Assembly (NCBI RefSeq): GCF_014656075.1
Contig: NZ_BNBS01000032.1
Coordinates: 1-64,000, forward strand
From: Streptomyces hydrogenans
Lineage (GTDB): Bacteria; Actinomycetota; Actinomycetes; Streptomycetales; Streptomycetaceae
DNA: 64,000 nucleotides
Direction of reading: 5' to 3'
Positions 17,156-28,227 of the stretch are shown piece after piece (the stretch's first letter is position 1; every line of letters begins with the position of its first letter). A program made the translations under genes and the position numbers. The notes under the pieces are model-generated. The model saw only the letters and a program-made list of their open reading frames with translations, searched no databases and was not told the origin of the DNA.

Positions 17156-19708
17156 CTACCTGAGGATCACCCCCGCGACCTCGCCCGCCGGGTCCTCCGG
17201 CAGGGCGAGGAGGCCCTGCTCGGCGGGGTGGGCGAGCAGCGGATGGGCGGGCAGCACGCGGACGGTGCAGCCGAAGGGGCCGGTGCGGTCGAGCTCCAGG
17301 GTGCCCGCGTACGGCTGCCGGCCCTCCAGGTCCGGTCCGCCGGCCGGTTTCAGCCCGGAGGTGCGGGTGTCGGCGAGGGTGTCGTCGGCGTCGACGCGGC
17401 CGGTGACGGCCTGCACCTCGACGTCGTCCGGGGAGAGTCCGCCGAGCGCGACCCGGACCCGGACCACCGGGGTGGCGCCCAGCTCGGCGCCGGCCTCGGC
17501 GAGGTCGTCGCCGATCTCCACGTGGTCCACCGCGACGCCGGGCCAGGCCGCCCGGACCCGAGCCTTCCAGGCAGCGAGCTCCCGGGCCCGGTCCGGGGTG
17601 AGCGCCCGGCGGGCCGCGGCGGCGGGGACGTACAGCCGCTCGACGTACTCGCGGACCATCCGGTCGGCGAGCACCTTCGGGCCGAGGTCGGCGAGGGTGC
17701 GGCGGACCATGGCGGTCCAGGCGACCGGGACGCCGTCGGCGCCGCGGTCGTAGAAGCGCGGGGCGACCCGGCGCTCGATCAGTTCGTAGAGGGCGGCGGC
17801 CTCCAGGTCGTCGCGGCGCTCCTCGTCGGCCGCGGCGGCCCCGTCGGCGGTGGGGATGGCCCAGCCGAACTCGGGCTCGTACCACTCGTCCCACCAGCCG
17901 TCGAGGACGGAGAGGTTGAGACAGCCGTTGAGCGCGGCCTTCATGCCGCTGGTGCCGCAGGCCTCCAGGGGGCGGAGCGGGTTGTTGAGCCAGACGTCGC
18001 AGCCGGGGTAGAGGCCGCGGGCCATCTCCATGCCGTAGTCGGGCAGGAAGACGATCCGGTGCCGGACCCGGGGGTCGTCGGCGAAGCGGACCAGCTCCTG
18101 GACGAGCTTCTTGCCGCCGTCGTCGGCCGGGTGGGCCTTGCCGGCGACGACCAGCTGCACCGGCCGCTCGGGGTGGAGCAGCAGGGCGCGCAGCCGGTCC
18201 TTGTCGCGGAGCATCAGGGTGAGCCGCTTGTAGGAGGGGACCCGGCGGGCGAAGCCGATGGTGAGGACGTCGGGGTCGAGGACGGAGTCGGTCCAGCCGA
18301 GTTCGGCGGCGGCGGCGCCGCGCTGCCGCCAGGAGGCCCGCAGCCGGTCCCGGACGTCGGTGACGAGCCGGGTGCGCAGGGTGCGGCGCAGCTCCCACAG
18401 TTCGGCGTCGCTCGCGTCGGCGCCGAGCCGGCCGACCTCGGGGGCGGTCCAGGTGGGGGCGTGGACGCCGTTGGTGATGGAGGTGATCGGCACCTCGCCG
18501 GTGTCGAAGCCGGGCCAGAGGCCGGCGAACATCTCCCGGCTGACGGCGCCGTGCAGGGTGGAGACGCCGTTGGCCCGCTGGGCGAGCCGCAGGCCCATGG
18601 CGGCCATGTTGAAGACACCGGGCTCGCCGCCGAGCGGGGTCTCGTCGCCGAGCGCGAGGACGCGGCCGGTGTCGAGGCCGGGCAGGGCACCGTCGTCGCC
18701 GAGGTGGCGGGCGACCAGCGCCCGGTCGAAGCGGTCGATGCCGGCCGGGACGGGGGTGTGGGTGGTGAAGACGGTGCCGGCCCGGACGGTCTCCAGGGCG
18801 GCGTCGAAGTCGAGCCCCTCGCCCTGGAGTTCGCGGATCCGCTCCAGGCCGAGGAAGCCGGCGTGGCCCTCGTTGGTGTGGAAGACCTCGGGCTCGGGGT
18901 GGCCGGTGAGCCGGGTGTACGTGCGGACCGCGCGGACGCCGCCGATGCCGAGCAGCAGCTCCTGGAGGAACCGGTGCTCGCTGCCGCCGCCGTAGAGCCG
19001 GTCGGTGACGGACCGCTCGCCGGGGGCGTTCTCCTCGACGTCCGAGTCGAGCATCAGCAGCGGGACCCGGCCGACCTGGGCGATCCACAACTGGGCGTGG
19101 AGGCTGCGTCCGCCGGGCAGGGCGAGGGTGATCCGGGCGGGGGTGCCGTCCGGTTCGCGGAGCAGGGTGACGGGCAGCTCGCCGGGGTCGAGGACCGGGT
19201 ACTGCTCCTGCTGCCAGCCGTCGCGGCCGAGGGACTGCCGGAAGTAGCCGTGGCGGTAGAGCAGTCCGACGCCGACGAGGGGGACGCCGAGGTCGCTGGC
19301 GGACTTGAGGTGGTCGCCGGCGAGGATGCCGAGGCCGCCCGAGTACTGGGGCAGGGCGGCGGCGACGCCGAACTCGGGCGAGAAGTAGGCGAGGGCGGCG
19401 GGCCCGTCGCCGGAGCCGCGCTCCTGGTACCAGCGCGGCCTGCGCAGATAGCCGTCGAGGTCCTCGGCGGCGACGGAGAGCCGGGCGAGGAAGTCGGCGT
19501 CGGCGGCGAGCGCGACGAGCCGGGGGGCCTCCAGGGCGCCGAGGACCCGCACCGGGTCGGCGCCCCGGAGCCCTTCGGGGGCGAGCGAGTCGAAGAGGGC
19601 GCGGGTCGGTTCGTGCCAGGACCAGCGCAGGTTGCGCGCCAGCGCGGCGAGGGGTCGGAGGGGGTCGGGGAGGACAGGACGCACGGTGAATCGACGGATT
19701 GCCTTCAC
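17156..19708 (-). CDS. glgP: Alpha-glucan phosphorylase GlgP (actinobacterial DUF3417 type)
   Basis: 850-residue cytoplasmic PLP enzyme releasing glucose 1-phosphate from non-reducing ends of alpha-1,4-glucan, or in this subfamily possibly maltose 1-phosphate exchange. A DUF3417 N-terminal domain (RRFTVRPVLPDPLRPLAALARNLRWSW) precedes the GT35 core. PLP-binding Lys590 lies in CGTSGMKAALNG. HTPVPAGIDRFDR and the EVFHTNEGHAGFLGLERIREL segment are typical of the short actinobacterial phosphorylases. GTG at 19708 is chosen over one three codons upstream because AAGGTGGGA gives it better spacing. It sits in the same cluster as the GlgE route. Confidence 0.93.
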   Translation of the reverse strand: MKAIRRFTVRPVLPDPLRPLAALARNLRWSWHEPTRALFDSLAPEGLRGADPVRVLGALEAPRLVALAADADFLARLSVAAEDLDGYLRRPRWYQERGSGDGPAALAYFSPEFGVAAALPQYSGGLGILAGDHLKSASDLGVPLVGVGLLYRHGYFRQSLGRDGWQQEQYPVLDPGELPVTLLREPDGTPARITLALPGGRSLHAQLWIAQVGRVPLLMLDSDVEENAPGERSVTDRLYGGGSEHRFLQELLLGIGGVRAVRTYTRLTGHPEPEVFHTNEGHAGFLGLERIRELQGEGLDFDAALETVRAGTVFTTHTPVPAGIDRFDRALVARHLGDDGALPGLDTGRVLALGDETPLGGEPGVFNMAAMGLRLAQRANGVSTLHGAVSREMFAGLWPGFDTGEVPITSITNGVHAPTWTAPEVGRLGADASDAELWELRRTLRTRLVTDVRDRLRASWRQRGAAAAELGWTDSVLDPDVLTIGFARRVPSYKRLTLMLRDKDRLRALLLHPERPVQLVVAGKAHPADDGGKKLVQELVRFADDPRVRHRIVFLPDYGMEMARGLYPGCDVWLNNPLRPLEACGTSGMKAALNGCLNLSVLDGWWDEWYEPEFGWAIPTADGAAAADEERRDDLEAAALYELIERRVAPRFYDRGADGVPVAWTAMVRRTLADLGPKVLADRMVREYVERLYVPAAAARRALTPDRARELAAWKARVRAAWPGVAVDHVEIGDDLAEAGAELGATPVVRVRVALGGLSPDDVEVQAVTGRVDADDTLADTRTSGLKPAGGPDLEGRQPYAGTLELDRTGPFGCTVRVLPAHPLLAHPAEQGLLALPEDPAGEVAGVILR

Positions 19709-19740
19709 GTGTCCCACCTTCGCAGGCCGGTGACGCTACG

Positions 19741-19802
19741 GAGCGGACGCACCACGCTGGGCGTCCGGCGTGCCGCACCGAGCGTAGGGCGTGCGTCCGC
19801 TC
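19741..19802. promoter_or_regulatory. Inverted repeat in the glgP promoter region
   Basis: 12-bp perfect arms GAGCGGACGCAC/GTGCGTCCGCTC (19741-19752 and 19791-19802), separated by 38 bp, starting 33 nt upstream of the glgP start. It could be a two-site operator or a large leader hairpin. Confidence 0.4.
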
Positions 19803-19853
19803 CCGGGCGGGGCGGCCGGGGGCACGGACGGCGCGCCCGGGGGCGCGTGCGGC

Positions 19854-19885
19854 GGGTCCGGACCGCCGCGGGGCGGTCCGGACCC
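19854..19885 (-). terminator. Terminator of the kinase/solute-binding fusion gene
   Basis: Perfect 14-bp arms (19854-19867 with 19872-19885) and a 4-nt loop, 18 nt past the stop at 19903. Confidence 0.85.
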
Positions 19886-19902
19886 GGGGCGTCACCGGGG
19901 TG

Positions 19903-22900
19903 TCACGGCTTCTCGCCGACGCCCAGGGCCTGGATGTCGACCAGGTTGAACGCCTCGTGGACGTAGACGTTGGTCAGCCGCGGGTTGCGGTAGTTGACGT
20001 TCTTCTCGGCGACGACGGGCAGGTAGTAGGCCCCGTCGGTGAGCCGGTGGTTGATCTCCTGGTAGAGCCGGGTCGCCGCCGCCTCGTCGGTCTCGGTGGA
20101 CGCCTGGTCGAACAGTTCGTCGATCCGGGCGTCGTTCACCCGGGCGTAGTTGCTGTTGCCGTCGGTCCTGGTCAGGGCGCTGTCGGCCAGGGGCTGGAGG
20201 AAGCCCGCGCCGGTGGGGAAGTCGGCCCCCCAGCCCAGCATGAGCATCCCGATCCCCTTCTCCTTCTGGATCCGGGGGGAGCCCAGCGCGGTGTAGTAGG
20301 CCGGGACGTTGTCGAACCGTTCGATCTCCAGCGTGATGCCGACGGCCTTCAGGTCGTTCTGGAGGGCGGTGACGGCCTGGGTGTCCTTGGCGTTCCCGGT
20401 GTTCAGCGCGGTCTTCACGGTGAAGCCGCCGGGCTTGCCGCAGGCCCGCAGCGCCTTCTCGGCCTCCTCCCGCCGGGGCTTCCCCCCGGTCAGGCCGAAC
20501 GGGTCGTAGGAGTCGGCGCCCCGCGCCGTCGGGGGCAGCATGCTGCCCTGCAGCGAGGAGAACGCCGGGCCGCCGCGCGCGGTGCGCAGGGCCTCGGTGC
20601 CGGCCGCGTACACCACCGCCTTGCGGCAGTTCACGTTGTTCAGCGGGGCGGCGTCGGAGATCAGCGCGGCCATCCGGAGGTACCCGCTGTACGGGTTGTC
20701 CACGTCGGCCTTCAGCTCGGGGTCGCCCAGCACCCTGGTGGCGGTCTCCTGGGACAGCCCGGCGTGGGAGGCGTCGAGGTCGGCGGTGCCGGCCAGCAGC
20801 TGCTCGTCGACCTTGGCCGCCGTGTCCGCGATGTTCAGCTCGACGCGGTCCGGGAGGGCCTTGCGGAGCGGGTCGGTGGCGGGGTCCCACCGCTCGTTGC
20901 GGACGAGGACCAGCGACCGGCCCGGCTGGTACGAGTCGAACCGGTACGGGCCCGAGGAGAGCGGCCTGGTCTCGTACCGGGCGGCGGCGTCGCGCTGTCG
21001 CGGCACGGGGGCCGTCGCGCCCATGGTGAGCAGGTAGGGGAACCGGGAGTCGGCCTCGGCCAGCCGGAAGACGAGCGTGAGGTCGTCCACGGCCTCGACG
21101 GACCGCAGGCCCGACGACCCGGTGTCCTTGTACGGGCCCGGGTAGTTCTGCTTCTGGTCCAGGACGTCGACGAGGTACGTGGGGCCGCCGACGATCTCCG
21201 GCGCGAAGACGCGCTCGATGCCGTACTTGACGTCCGCGGCGGTGATCGGCGTACCGTCCTCGAACATGAGGCCGGGTCTGAGCCTGAACGTGTAGGTCCG
21301 GCCGTCGGCGGACACCTCGGGCTGCGCCGCGGCCAGGTCCGGGACCACGGAGAGGCCCTTCTCGCCCGGTTCGGCGGCGTAGGTCATCAGCGTGCGGGTG
21401 TAGAGCCGCTGGACGTTCCAGACCCATCCCGCGTAGGAGCGGGCCGGGTCCCAGGAGTCGGCGTCCTGCCCGCTGACCAGGCGGAGGGTGCCGCCCTTGC
21501 GGTCGGAGGGGTTGACGACCTTGCCGACGGCGGCGTTGAAGCCCCCGGTGGAGGTGGGGGTCCCCTGGCCCTTGCCGTCGTTCTTGCCGTCGGTCTTCCC
21601 CTGGCCCTGCCCCTTGTTCGCGGGCGGGTCGTCCTGCTGGGCGAGGATCACGGCGGTGACGCCGCCGCCCGCCACCAGGGCGACGCCGAGGGCGATCGCC
21701 ACGAGCCGGCGCCCCCGGAAGCGGCCGGGCGCCCGGGCCGGACCGCCGGCGGGACCGGCGGGGTACGGGATGGGGGGCGTGACGGCGTAGGGGTTGCCCG
21801 CGGGCGGAGGGCCGAAGGGCGGCGGCGCCATGCCCGGCGTCCCGGCCGGCGGCGTGGCGGGCATCGCGGGCGGCGGGGTGGCCGGCATCGCGGGCGGCGC
21901 GGCGGGGTCCTTCGCGAGGGGGACGCGGGGATCCGGCCGGGACGGCGTGTCGGCGGGGGCGGCCGGTGCCGGGGTGGGCGCGGGCAGCGGCGCGGGGCCC
22001 GCGTCGGCCGGGCGTCCGGGCGCGGCACCCGCTTCGCCGAGAGCCGCCGCCACCGCCCGCGGCAGCCAGGCGGTCTCGTTCGCCGCCCCGCCCCCGTAGG
22101 TGTGGCCGCCGCCCTCGCCGAGCAGCCCGGCGAACTCCGCCAGGAGCTGCGGCACGGTGGGCCGTCGCGCGGGATCCTTCTCCAGGCACCGGCCGATGAA
22201 GTCGGTCCCCGGCGGCAGCAGGCGCAGGTCGGGTTCGCCGTAGACGGCGCGGAAGTTCACCGAGTGCGCGGAGCCGGTGCCGAACGGCCCCGTCCCCGTG
22301 GCCGCGAAGGCCAGCACCGCGCCCAGCGAGAACACGTCGCTCGCGGGGCCGACGGGGTGTCCCGCCACCTGCTCGGGCGACATGAAGCCCGGGGTGCCGA
22401 TCACCATCCCCGCCTGCGTCAGGACGTGCGACTCGGCGATGATCGAGATCCCGAAGTCGATCACCCGGGGGCCGTCGGCGGCGAGCAGCACGTTCGACGG
22501 CTTCAGGTCGCGGTGGATCAGCCCCGTGCCGTGGATGGCCTCCAGGGCCTCGACCAGGCCGGCCCCCAGGTAGAGCAGCGAGCGCAGGGGCCACGCCCCG
22601 TGCGTGCGCACCGCCGTCTCCAGGGACGGCCCGGGCACGTAGGCGGTGGCGAGCCACGGGGGCGAGCCCGCGGGGTCGGCGTCGACCACGGCCGCGGTGA
22701 AGAAGCCGGTGACCCGCCGGGCCGCCTCCACCTCGCGGACGAACCGGCGCTGGAACTCCGGGTCTTCGGCGAGTTCGGCGCGCACCACCTTCACGGCGAC
22801 CATCCGGCCGCTGGTGGACCGCCCCAGGTAGACGCGTCCCATTCCGCCCGCGCCCAGGCGGGCGAGGATCCGGTACCGCCCGACCTGTCGCGGATCAGCC

Positions 22901-22917
22901 GCATCAAGCGCTTGCAA
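19903..22917 (-). CDS. Transmembrane Ser/Thr kinase fused to a family-5 solute-binding domain
   Basis: 1004 residues. A Hanks-type kinase occupies 14-265: Gly loop LGAGGMGRVYLG, ATP Lys43, helix-C Glu62, HRDLKPSN (Asp137, Asn142), DFG at 154-156 and activation loop ending GTPGFMSPEQ. All catalytic residues are present. A Pro/Ala-rich linker (about 290-400) leads to one membrane helix (405-426). A Gly/Lys/Asn-rich spacer then precedes an OppA/DppA-like SBP_bac_5 domain (about 470-1000; KGGTLRLVSGQDADSWDP, LSVVPDLAAAQPEVSADGRTYTF). The kinase faces the cytoplasm and the binding domain the outside, suggesting a ligand-sensing receptor kinase. No transporter genes are adjacent. The start appears to be TTG; an in-frame stop lies just upstream. 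Confidence 0.93.
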   Translation of the reverse strand: MQALDAADPRQVGRYRILARLGAGGMGRVYLGRSTSGRMVAVKVVRAELAEDPEFQRRFVREVEAARRVTGFFTAAVVDADPAGSPPWLATAYVPGPSLETAVRTHGAWPLRSLLYLGAGLVEALEAIHGTGLIHRDLKPSNVLLAADGPRVIDFGISIIAESHVLTQAGMVIGTPGFMSPEQVAGHPVGPASDVFSLGAVLAFAATGTGPFGTGSAHSVNFRAVYGEPDLRLLPPGTDFIGRCLEKDPARRPTVPQLLAEFAGLLGEGGGHTYGGGAANETAWLPRAVAAALGEAGAAPGRPADAGPAPLPAPTPAPAAPADTPSRPDPRVPLAKDPAAPPAMPATPPPAMPATPPAGTPGMAPPPFGPPPAGNPYAVTPPIPYPAGPAGGPARAPGRFRGRRLVAIALGVALVAGGGVTAVILAQQDDPPANKGQGQGKTDGKNDGKGQGTPTSTGGFNAAVGKVVNPSDRKGGTLRLVSGQDADSWDPARSYAGWVWNVQRLYTRTLMTYAAEPGEKGLSVVPDLAAAQPEVSADGRTYTFRLRPGLMFEDGTPITAADVKYGIERVFAPEIVGGPTYLVDVLDQKQNYPGPYKDTGSSGLRSVEAVDDLTLVFRLAEADSRFPYLLTMGATAPVPRQRDAAARYETRPLSSGPYRFDSYQPGRSLVLVRNERWDPATDPLRKALPDRVELNIADTAAKVDEQLLAGTADLDASHAGLSQETATRVLGDPELKADVDNPYSGYLRMAALISDAAPLNNVNCRKAVVYAAGTEALRTARGGPAFSSLQGSMLPPTARGADSYDPFGLTGGKPRREEAEKALRACGKPGGFTVKTALNTGNAKDTQAVTALQNDLKAVGITLEIERFDNVPAYYTALGSPRIQKEKGIGMLMLGWGADFPTGAGFLQPLADSALTRTDGNSNYARVNDARIDELFDQASTETDEAAATRLYQEINHRLTDGAYYLPVVAEKNVNYRNPRLTNVYVHEAFNLVDIQALGVGEKP

Positions 22918-22976
22918 CTCCGCCCCCGTCCCCGGCGCCGCATCCCCTGGACGCCGGGACGATTACATCAGATCCG

Positions 22977-23927
22977 TCAGAGCCGTCGGAGCGGTCGGCG
23001 GTCCCGCCGGGGCGAGGCGGCCCGGTACTCCCCCGGCGTCGTGCCGTAGGCGGTGCGGAAGGCGAGGTGGAAGCCGACCCGGCTGCGGTAGCCGACGCGC
23101 GCGGGGACGGCCGACTGGGGGAGCCCGGTCTCCGCGAGCAGCCGGGCCGCCTCCCGTATCCGCCGGGCCGTCAGGTGGCGGGCCGGCGAGGTGCCGACGG
23201 CCTCGCGGAACGCGGCGGTGAAGGACGAGCGGGACATCCCGGCCTCGCGGGCCAGCGTGTCCACGGTCCACGGCTCGGCGTAGCGGGTCTCGATGGCGGC
23301 GACGCTGCGGCCGATGCCGGGGTGCGGGTACCCCGCCTCGGAGGGGCGCGGCGCGGCGGCGGCGAGGGCCAGCGCCGCCTCGAACACCCGCAGGGCGAGC
23401 AGCCGGTCGCCGGGCCCGGCCCGCCGCCCGGGCGCGGCGAGCAGCCGGAGCGTGTCCCGCAGCAGCGGCGCCCCCTCGACCCGGCCCCGGTCGAGCAGCA
23501 CGGCGCTGGCGAGCGCGGACACGAGCGGCCGGACGGTCCGCCGGTCGTATCCGGTGCGAAGGCTCAGCAGCCGCGCGGGCGGCCCGGGCCCGTCGAGCGC
23601 GAGGATCCTGACGGCGGGGCCGAGGGGGCTCGTGGGGCCGGGCATGCCAGGCAGGTCGGACGGGGCCGGGCGGCCCGGCGGGACGGGGCGGCCGTCCGGT
23701 GTCGGGGCGTCCGGCGGGACGGGGCGGCCGTCCGGCGGGGCCGGGGGACCGTCCGGTGCCGGGGCGGCCCCCGCCACGGGCAGGGGCGAGATCCGGTGGC
23801 GGGTGGCGGCGGGCAGCAGGACCAGTTCGCCGCCCTCGGGGTCGAGGGGGGCGGTGCCGGCGGCGGCGATCCGGCATCCGCCGTCCAGCACGTAGTGCAG
23901 GACGGCCCGGGCGGTGACGGCGTCCAT
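22977..23927 (-). CDS. AraC-family transcriptional regulator with Pro-rich insert
   Basis: 316 residues. The N-terminal part resembles a cupin-type sensor (GGCRIAAAGTAPLDPEGGELVLLPAATRHRISPL). A Pro/Gly/Asp-rich insert of about 45 residues contains a 12-residue tandem repeat (PDGRPVPPDAPT, PDGRPVPPGRPA). The C-terminal AraC DNA-binding domain (about 210-310) has two helix-turn-helices (TVDTLAREAGMSRSSFTAAF and SAVPARVGYRSRVGFHLAF). ATG at 23927 is preferred because GGAAGG lies at workable distance; a GTG four codons upstream sits on top of it. It is divergent from glgE and upstream of the kinase fusion gene, so either could be its target. Confidence 0.88.
   Translation of the reverse strand: MDAVTARAVLHYVLDGGCRIAAAGTAPLDPEGGELVLLPAATRHRISPLPVAGAAPAPDGPPAPPDGRPVPPDAPTPDGRPVPPGRPAPSDLPGMPGPTSPLGPAVRILALDGPGPPARLLSLRTGYDRRTVRPLVSALASAVLLDRGRVEGAPLLRDTLRLLAAPGRRAGPGDRLLALRVFEAALALAAAAPRPSEAGYPHPGIGRSVAAIETRYAEPWTVDTLAREAGMSRSSFTAAFREAVGTSPARHLTARRIREAARLLAETGLPQSAVPARVGYRSRVGFHLAFRTAYGTTPGEYRAASPRRDRRPLRRL
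23676..23735. repeat. Tandem repeat inside the AraC-family gene
   Basis: A 24-bp block recurs exactly at 23676-23699 and 23712-23735, period 36 bp (12 codons). It encodes the Pro-rich repeat. Confidence 0.7.
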
Positions 23928-24241
23928 GGGGTCACGCACCTTCCGCGGTCGGTGACGACGGAGCGTCAGCGTAGCGAGCCGGACACCGGATCCGGGCGCA
24001 CCGGAGCGCCGGGCCGGGTTCCCCGCCCGGACCGCCCGTCGCCCGCCGGGTACGCGCCCGCCCCCGAAGCCGTCCGACTCCGCCCTTGTCCGATCCCCTA
24101 CGCCCTAGTAGTTAACAAAGGGCCGGATTGCCCACCCGAGAAGCTGGGGAAGGCTCCCCCGGTACCCCCGAATCCCTCCTCCCCGTACCCGTCTTCATCC
24201 CTGTGGGCCCGCCATCCGAGTGAACGCGGAGGGGCGCGGCG
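23928..24241. other. Divergent intergenic region, AraC regulator / glgE
   Basis: 314 bp that should hold both promoters. It is GC-rich except for an AT-rich patch TAGTAGTTAAC around 24107-24117. No further gene is seen. The glgE ribosome-binding site GGAGGGG sits 7 nt before its ATG. Confidence 0.5.
24086..24114 (+). promoter_or_regulatory. glgE: Possible vegetative promoter of glgE
   Basis: TTGTCC (24086-24091), 17-bp spacer, TAGTTA (24109-24114), 128 nt before the glgE ATG. It is the best -35/-10 pair I find in this intergenic region; the -10 match is modest. Confidence 0.3.
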
Positions 24242-26316
24242 ATGCCCGCCTCCCACCGGCCTCCGGCGCGGCTAGAAAGAGCGCACCACCACCCGCACCC
24301 CCGCAAACCGTCAGGTGATGCTGTGAATCCGCTCATGGGACGCATTCCCGTACTGGACGTCCGCCCGCTGGTCGACTGCGGCCGGCGCCCCGCGAAGGCG
24401 GTGGCCGGCGAGACCTTCGAGGTGTCGGCGACCGTCTTCCGCGAGGGCCACGACGCGGTCGCCGCCAATGTCGTACTCACCGGCCCGACCGGCCGTCCGG
24501 GGCCGTGGACCCCGATGCGCGAGCTCGCCGAGGGCTCCGACCGCTGGGGGGCCGAGGTCACCCCGGACGCCGAGGGTCTGTGGACGTACTCCGTCGAGGC
24601 GTGGAGCGACCCGCTGGCGACGTGGCGCCACGCGGCGAAGATCAAGATCCCGGCCGGGATCGACTCCGAACTCGTCCTGGCCGAGGGCGCGGAGCTGCAC
24701 GAGCGGGCCGCCAAGGGCGTCCCGAAGAAGGGCGGCGGACGGGAGGCGGTGCTCGCGGTCGCGGACGCGCTCCGCGACGAGTCCCGGCCGGCCGCCGCGC
24801 GCCTGGCCGCCGCGCTCGCGCCGCGCGTGACCGAGGCCCTGGAGCGGCACCCGCTGCGCGAACTGGTCTCCGCGTCACCCGCGTTCCCGCTCCGGGTGGA
24901 GCGCGAGCGGGCGCTGTACGGCTCCTGGTACGAGTTCTTCCCACGCTCGGAGGGCGTGCGGAAGGTCAAGGGCCGGACGGTGCCGGGGAACTTCCGCACC
25001 GCCGCCGAACGGCTTCCCGCCATCGCGGCGATGGGCTTCGACGTGGTGTACCTGCCGCCGGTGCACCCGATCGGCGAGACCCACCGCAAGGGCCCCAACA
25101 ACGCGCTGTCGGCCTCCCCGAGCGACGTCGGCGTGCCGTGGGCGATCGGCTCGCCGGAGGGCGGGCACGACGCGATCCACCCGGACCTCGGCACGATCGA
25201 GGACTTCGACGCCTTCGTGGCCCGGGCCCGTGAGCTGCGTCTGGAGATCGCGCTGGACTTCGCGCTCCAGTGCTCGCCGGACCACCCGTGGGTGGAGAAG
25301 CACCCGGAGTGGTTCCACCACCGCGCGGACGGCTCGATCGCCTACGCGGAGAACCCGCCGAAGAAGTACCAGGACATCTACCCGATCGCGTTCGACGCCG
25401 ACATGGACGGGATCGTCGCCGAGACCGTGCGGGTGCTGCGGCACTGGATGGACCACGGGGTGCGGATCTTCCGGGTGGACAACCCGCACACCAAGCCGGT
25501 GGTGTTCTGGGAGCGGGTGATCGGGGAGATCAACGGCGCGGACCCGGACGTGATCTTCCTGGCGGAGGCGTTCACCCGGCCGGCGATGATGCGGACGCTC
25601 GGCGCGATCGGCTTCCAGCAGTCGTACACCTACTTCACCTGGCGCAACACCAAGGACGAGCTGACCGAGTACCTGACCGAGCTGTCCGGGGACGTGGCCG
25701 CCCAGATGCGGCCCAACCTCTTCGTGAACACCCCCGACATCCTGCACGCCTACCTCCAGCAGGGCGGCCGGCCGGCCTTCGAGGCGCGGGCGGTGCTCGC
25801 GGCGACGCTGTCGCCGACCTGGGGGATCTACGCCGGGTACGAGCTGTGCGAGAACGCCCCGCTGCGCGCCGGCAGCGAGGAGTACCTGGACTCGGAGAAG
25901 TACCAACTGCGCCCGCGCGACTGGGAGTCGGCGGAGCGGTCGGGCGCCTCGATCAGCCCGCTGATCACCTCCCTGAACCGGATCCGGCGCCGCCACCCGG
26001 CGCTCCGCCGGCTGCGGAACCTGAGCTTCCACGAGACCGACAACCCGCAGGTGATCGCGTACGCGAAGAAGTCGGGTTCGAACACCGTTCTGGTGGTCGT
26101 CAACCTCGACCCGCACCACACCCAGGAGGCGACGGTCTCGTTGAACATGCCGGAACTCGGCCTCGACTGGCACGAGACCGTGCCGGTGCGCGACGAGCTC
26201 ACCGGTGCCACCTATCACTGGGGCAGGAACGCCTACGTGCGCCTGGAACCGGGCGTCACGCCCGCGCACGTGCTCGTCCTGCGACCGTCCCCGCAGACCG
26301 GAGGGTCACCCACCTC

Positions 26317-26320
<4 letters not shown>
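24242..26320 (+). CDS. glgE: Alpha-1,4-glucan:maltose-1-phosphate maltosyltransferase GlgE
   Basis: 692-residue GH13_3 enzyme that transfers maltosyl units from alpha-maltose 1-phosphate onto growing alpha-1,4-glucan. It closely matches S. coelicolor GlgE isoform I as I recall it. N-terminal beta domains (25-230) precede the catalytic barrel. Nucleophile Asp413 is in [10 protein letters not shown], acid Glu442 in FLAEAFTRP and third Asp499 in [10 protein letters not shown]; their spacings of 29 and 86 residues equal those of the crystallised enzyme. The start ATG follows GGAGGGG. It overlaps treS by ATGA and heads treS-mak-glgB. Confidence 0.97.
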
Positions 26321-28014
<1,694 letters not shown>

Positions 28015-28033
28015 CGGACCGCCGATTCCCGGA

Positions 28034-28055
28034 CGGGGCGGTTTCCACCGCCCCG
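28034..28055 (+). terminator. Hairpin after treS (terminator or attenuator)
   Basis: Perfect 9-bp arms CGGGGCGGT/ACCGCCCCG with a TTCC loop, about 20 nt after the treS stop. A 213-bp gap follows before mak, with a 12-bp palindrome ATCCATATGGAT at 28100-28111. This suggests the transcript is partly ended here and mak-glgB has its own promoter. Confidence 0.5.
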
Positions 28056-28227
28056 CCCGGGGAACTGTCCCACACACGATTCAGCCCCATCCGGGTCCAT
28101 CCATATGGATCTTCCCTTTCCGACACGTCCCGCACATCCGGACAGCCCCAGCCGCCATCCGGGACAATCTGCGCATTTGAACGCTTACGACAGCCCTGTG
28201 CGCACCCCGGGGAAAGGACGCGATGCC

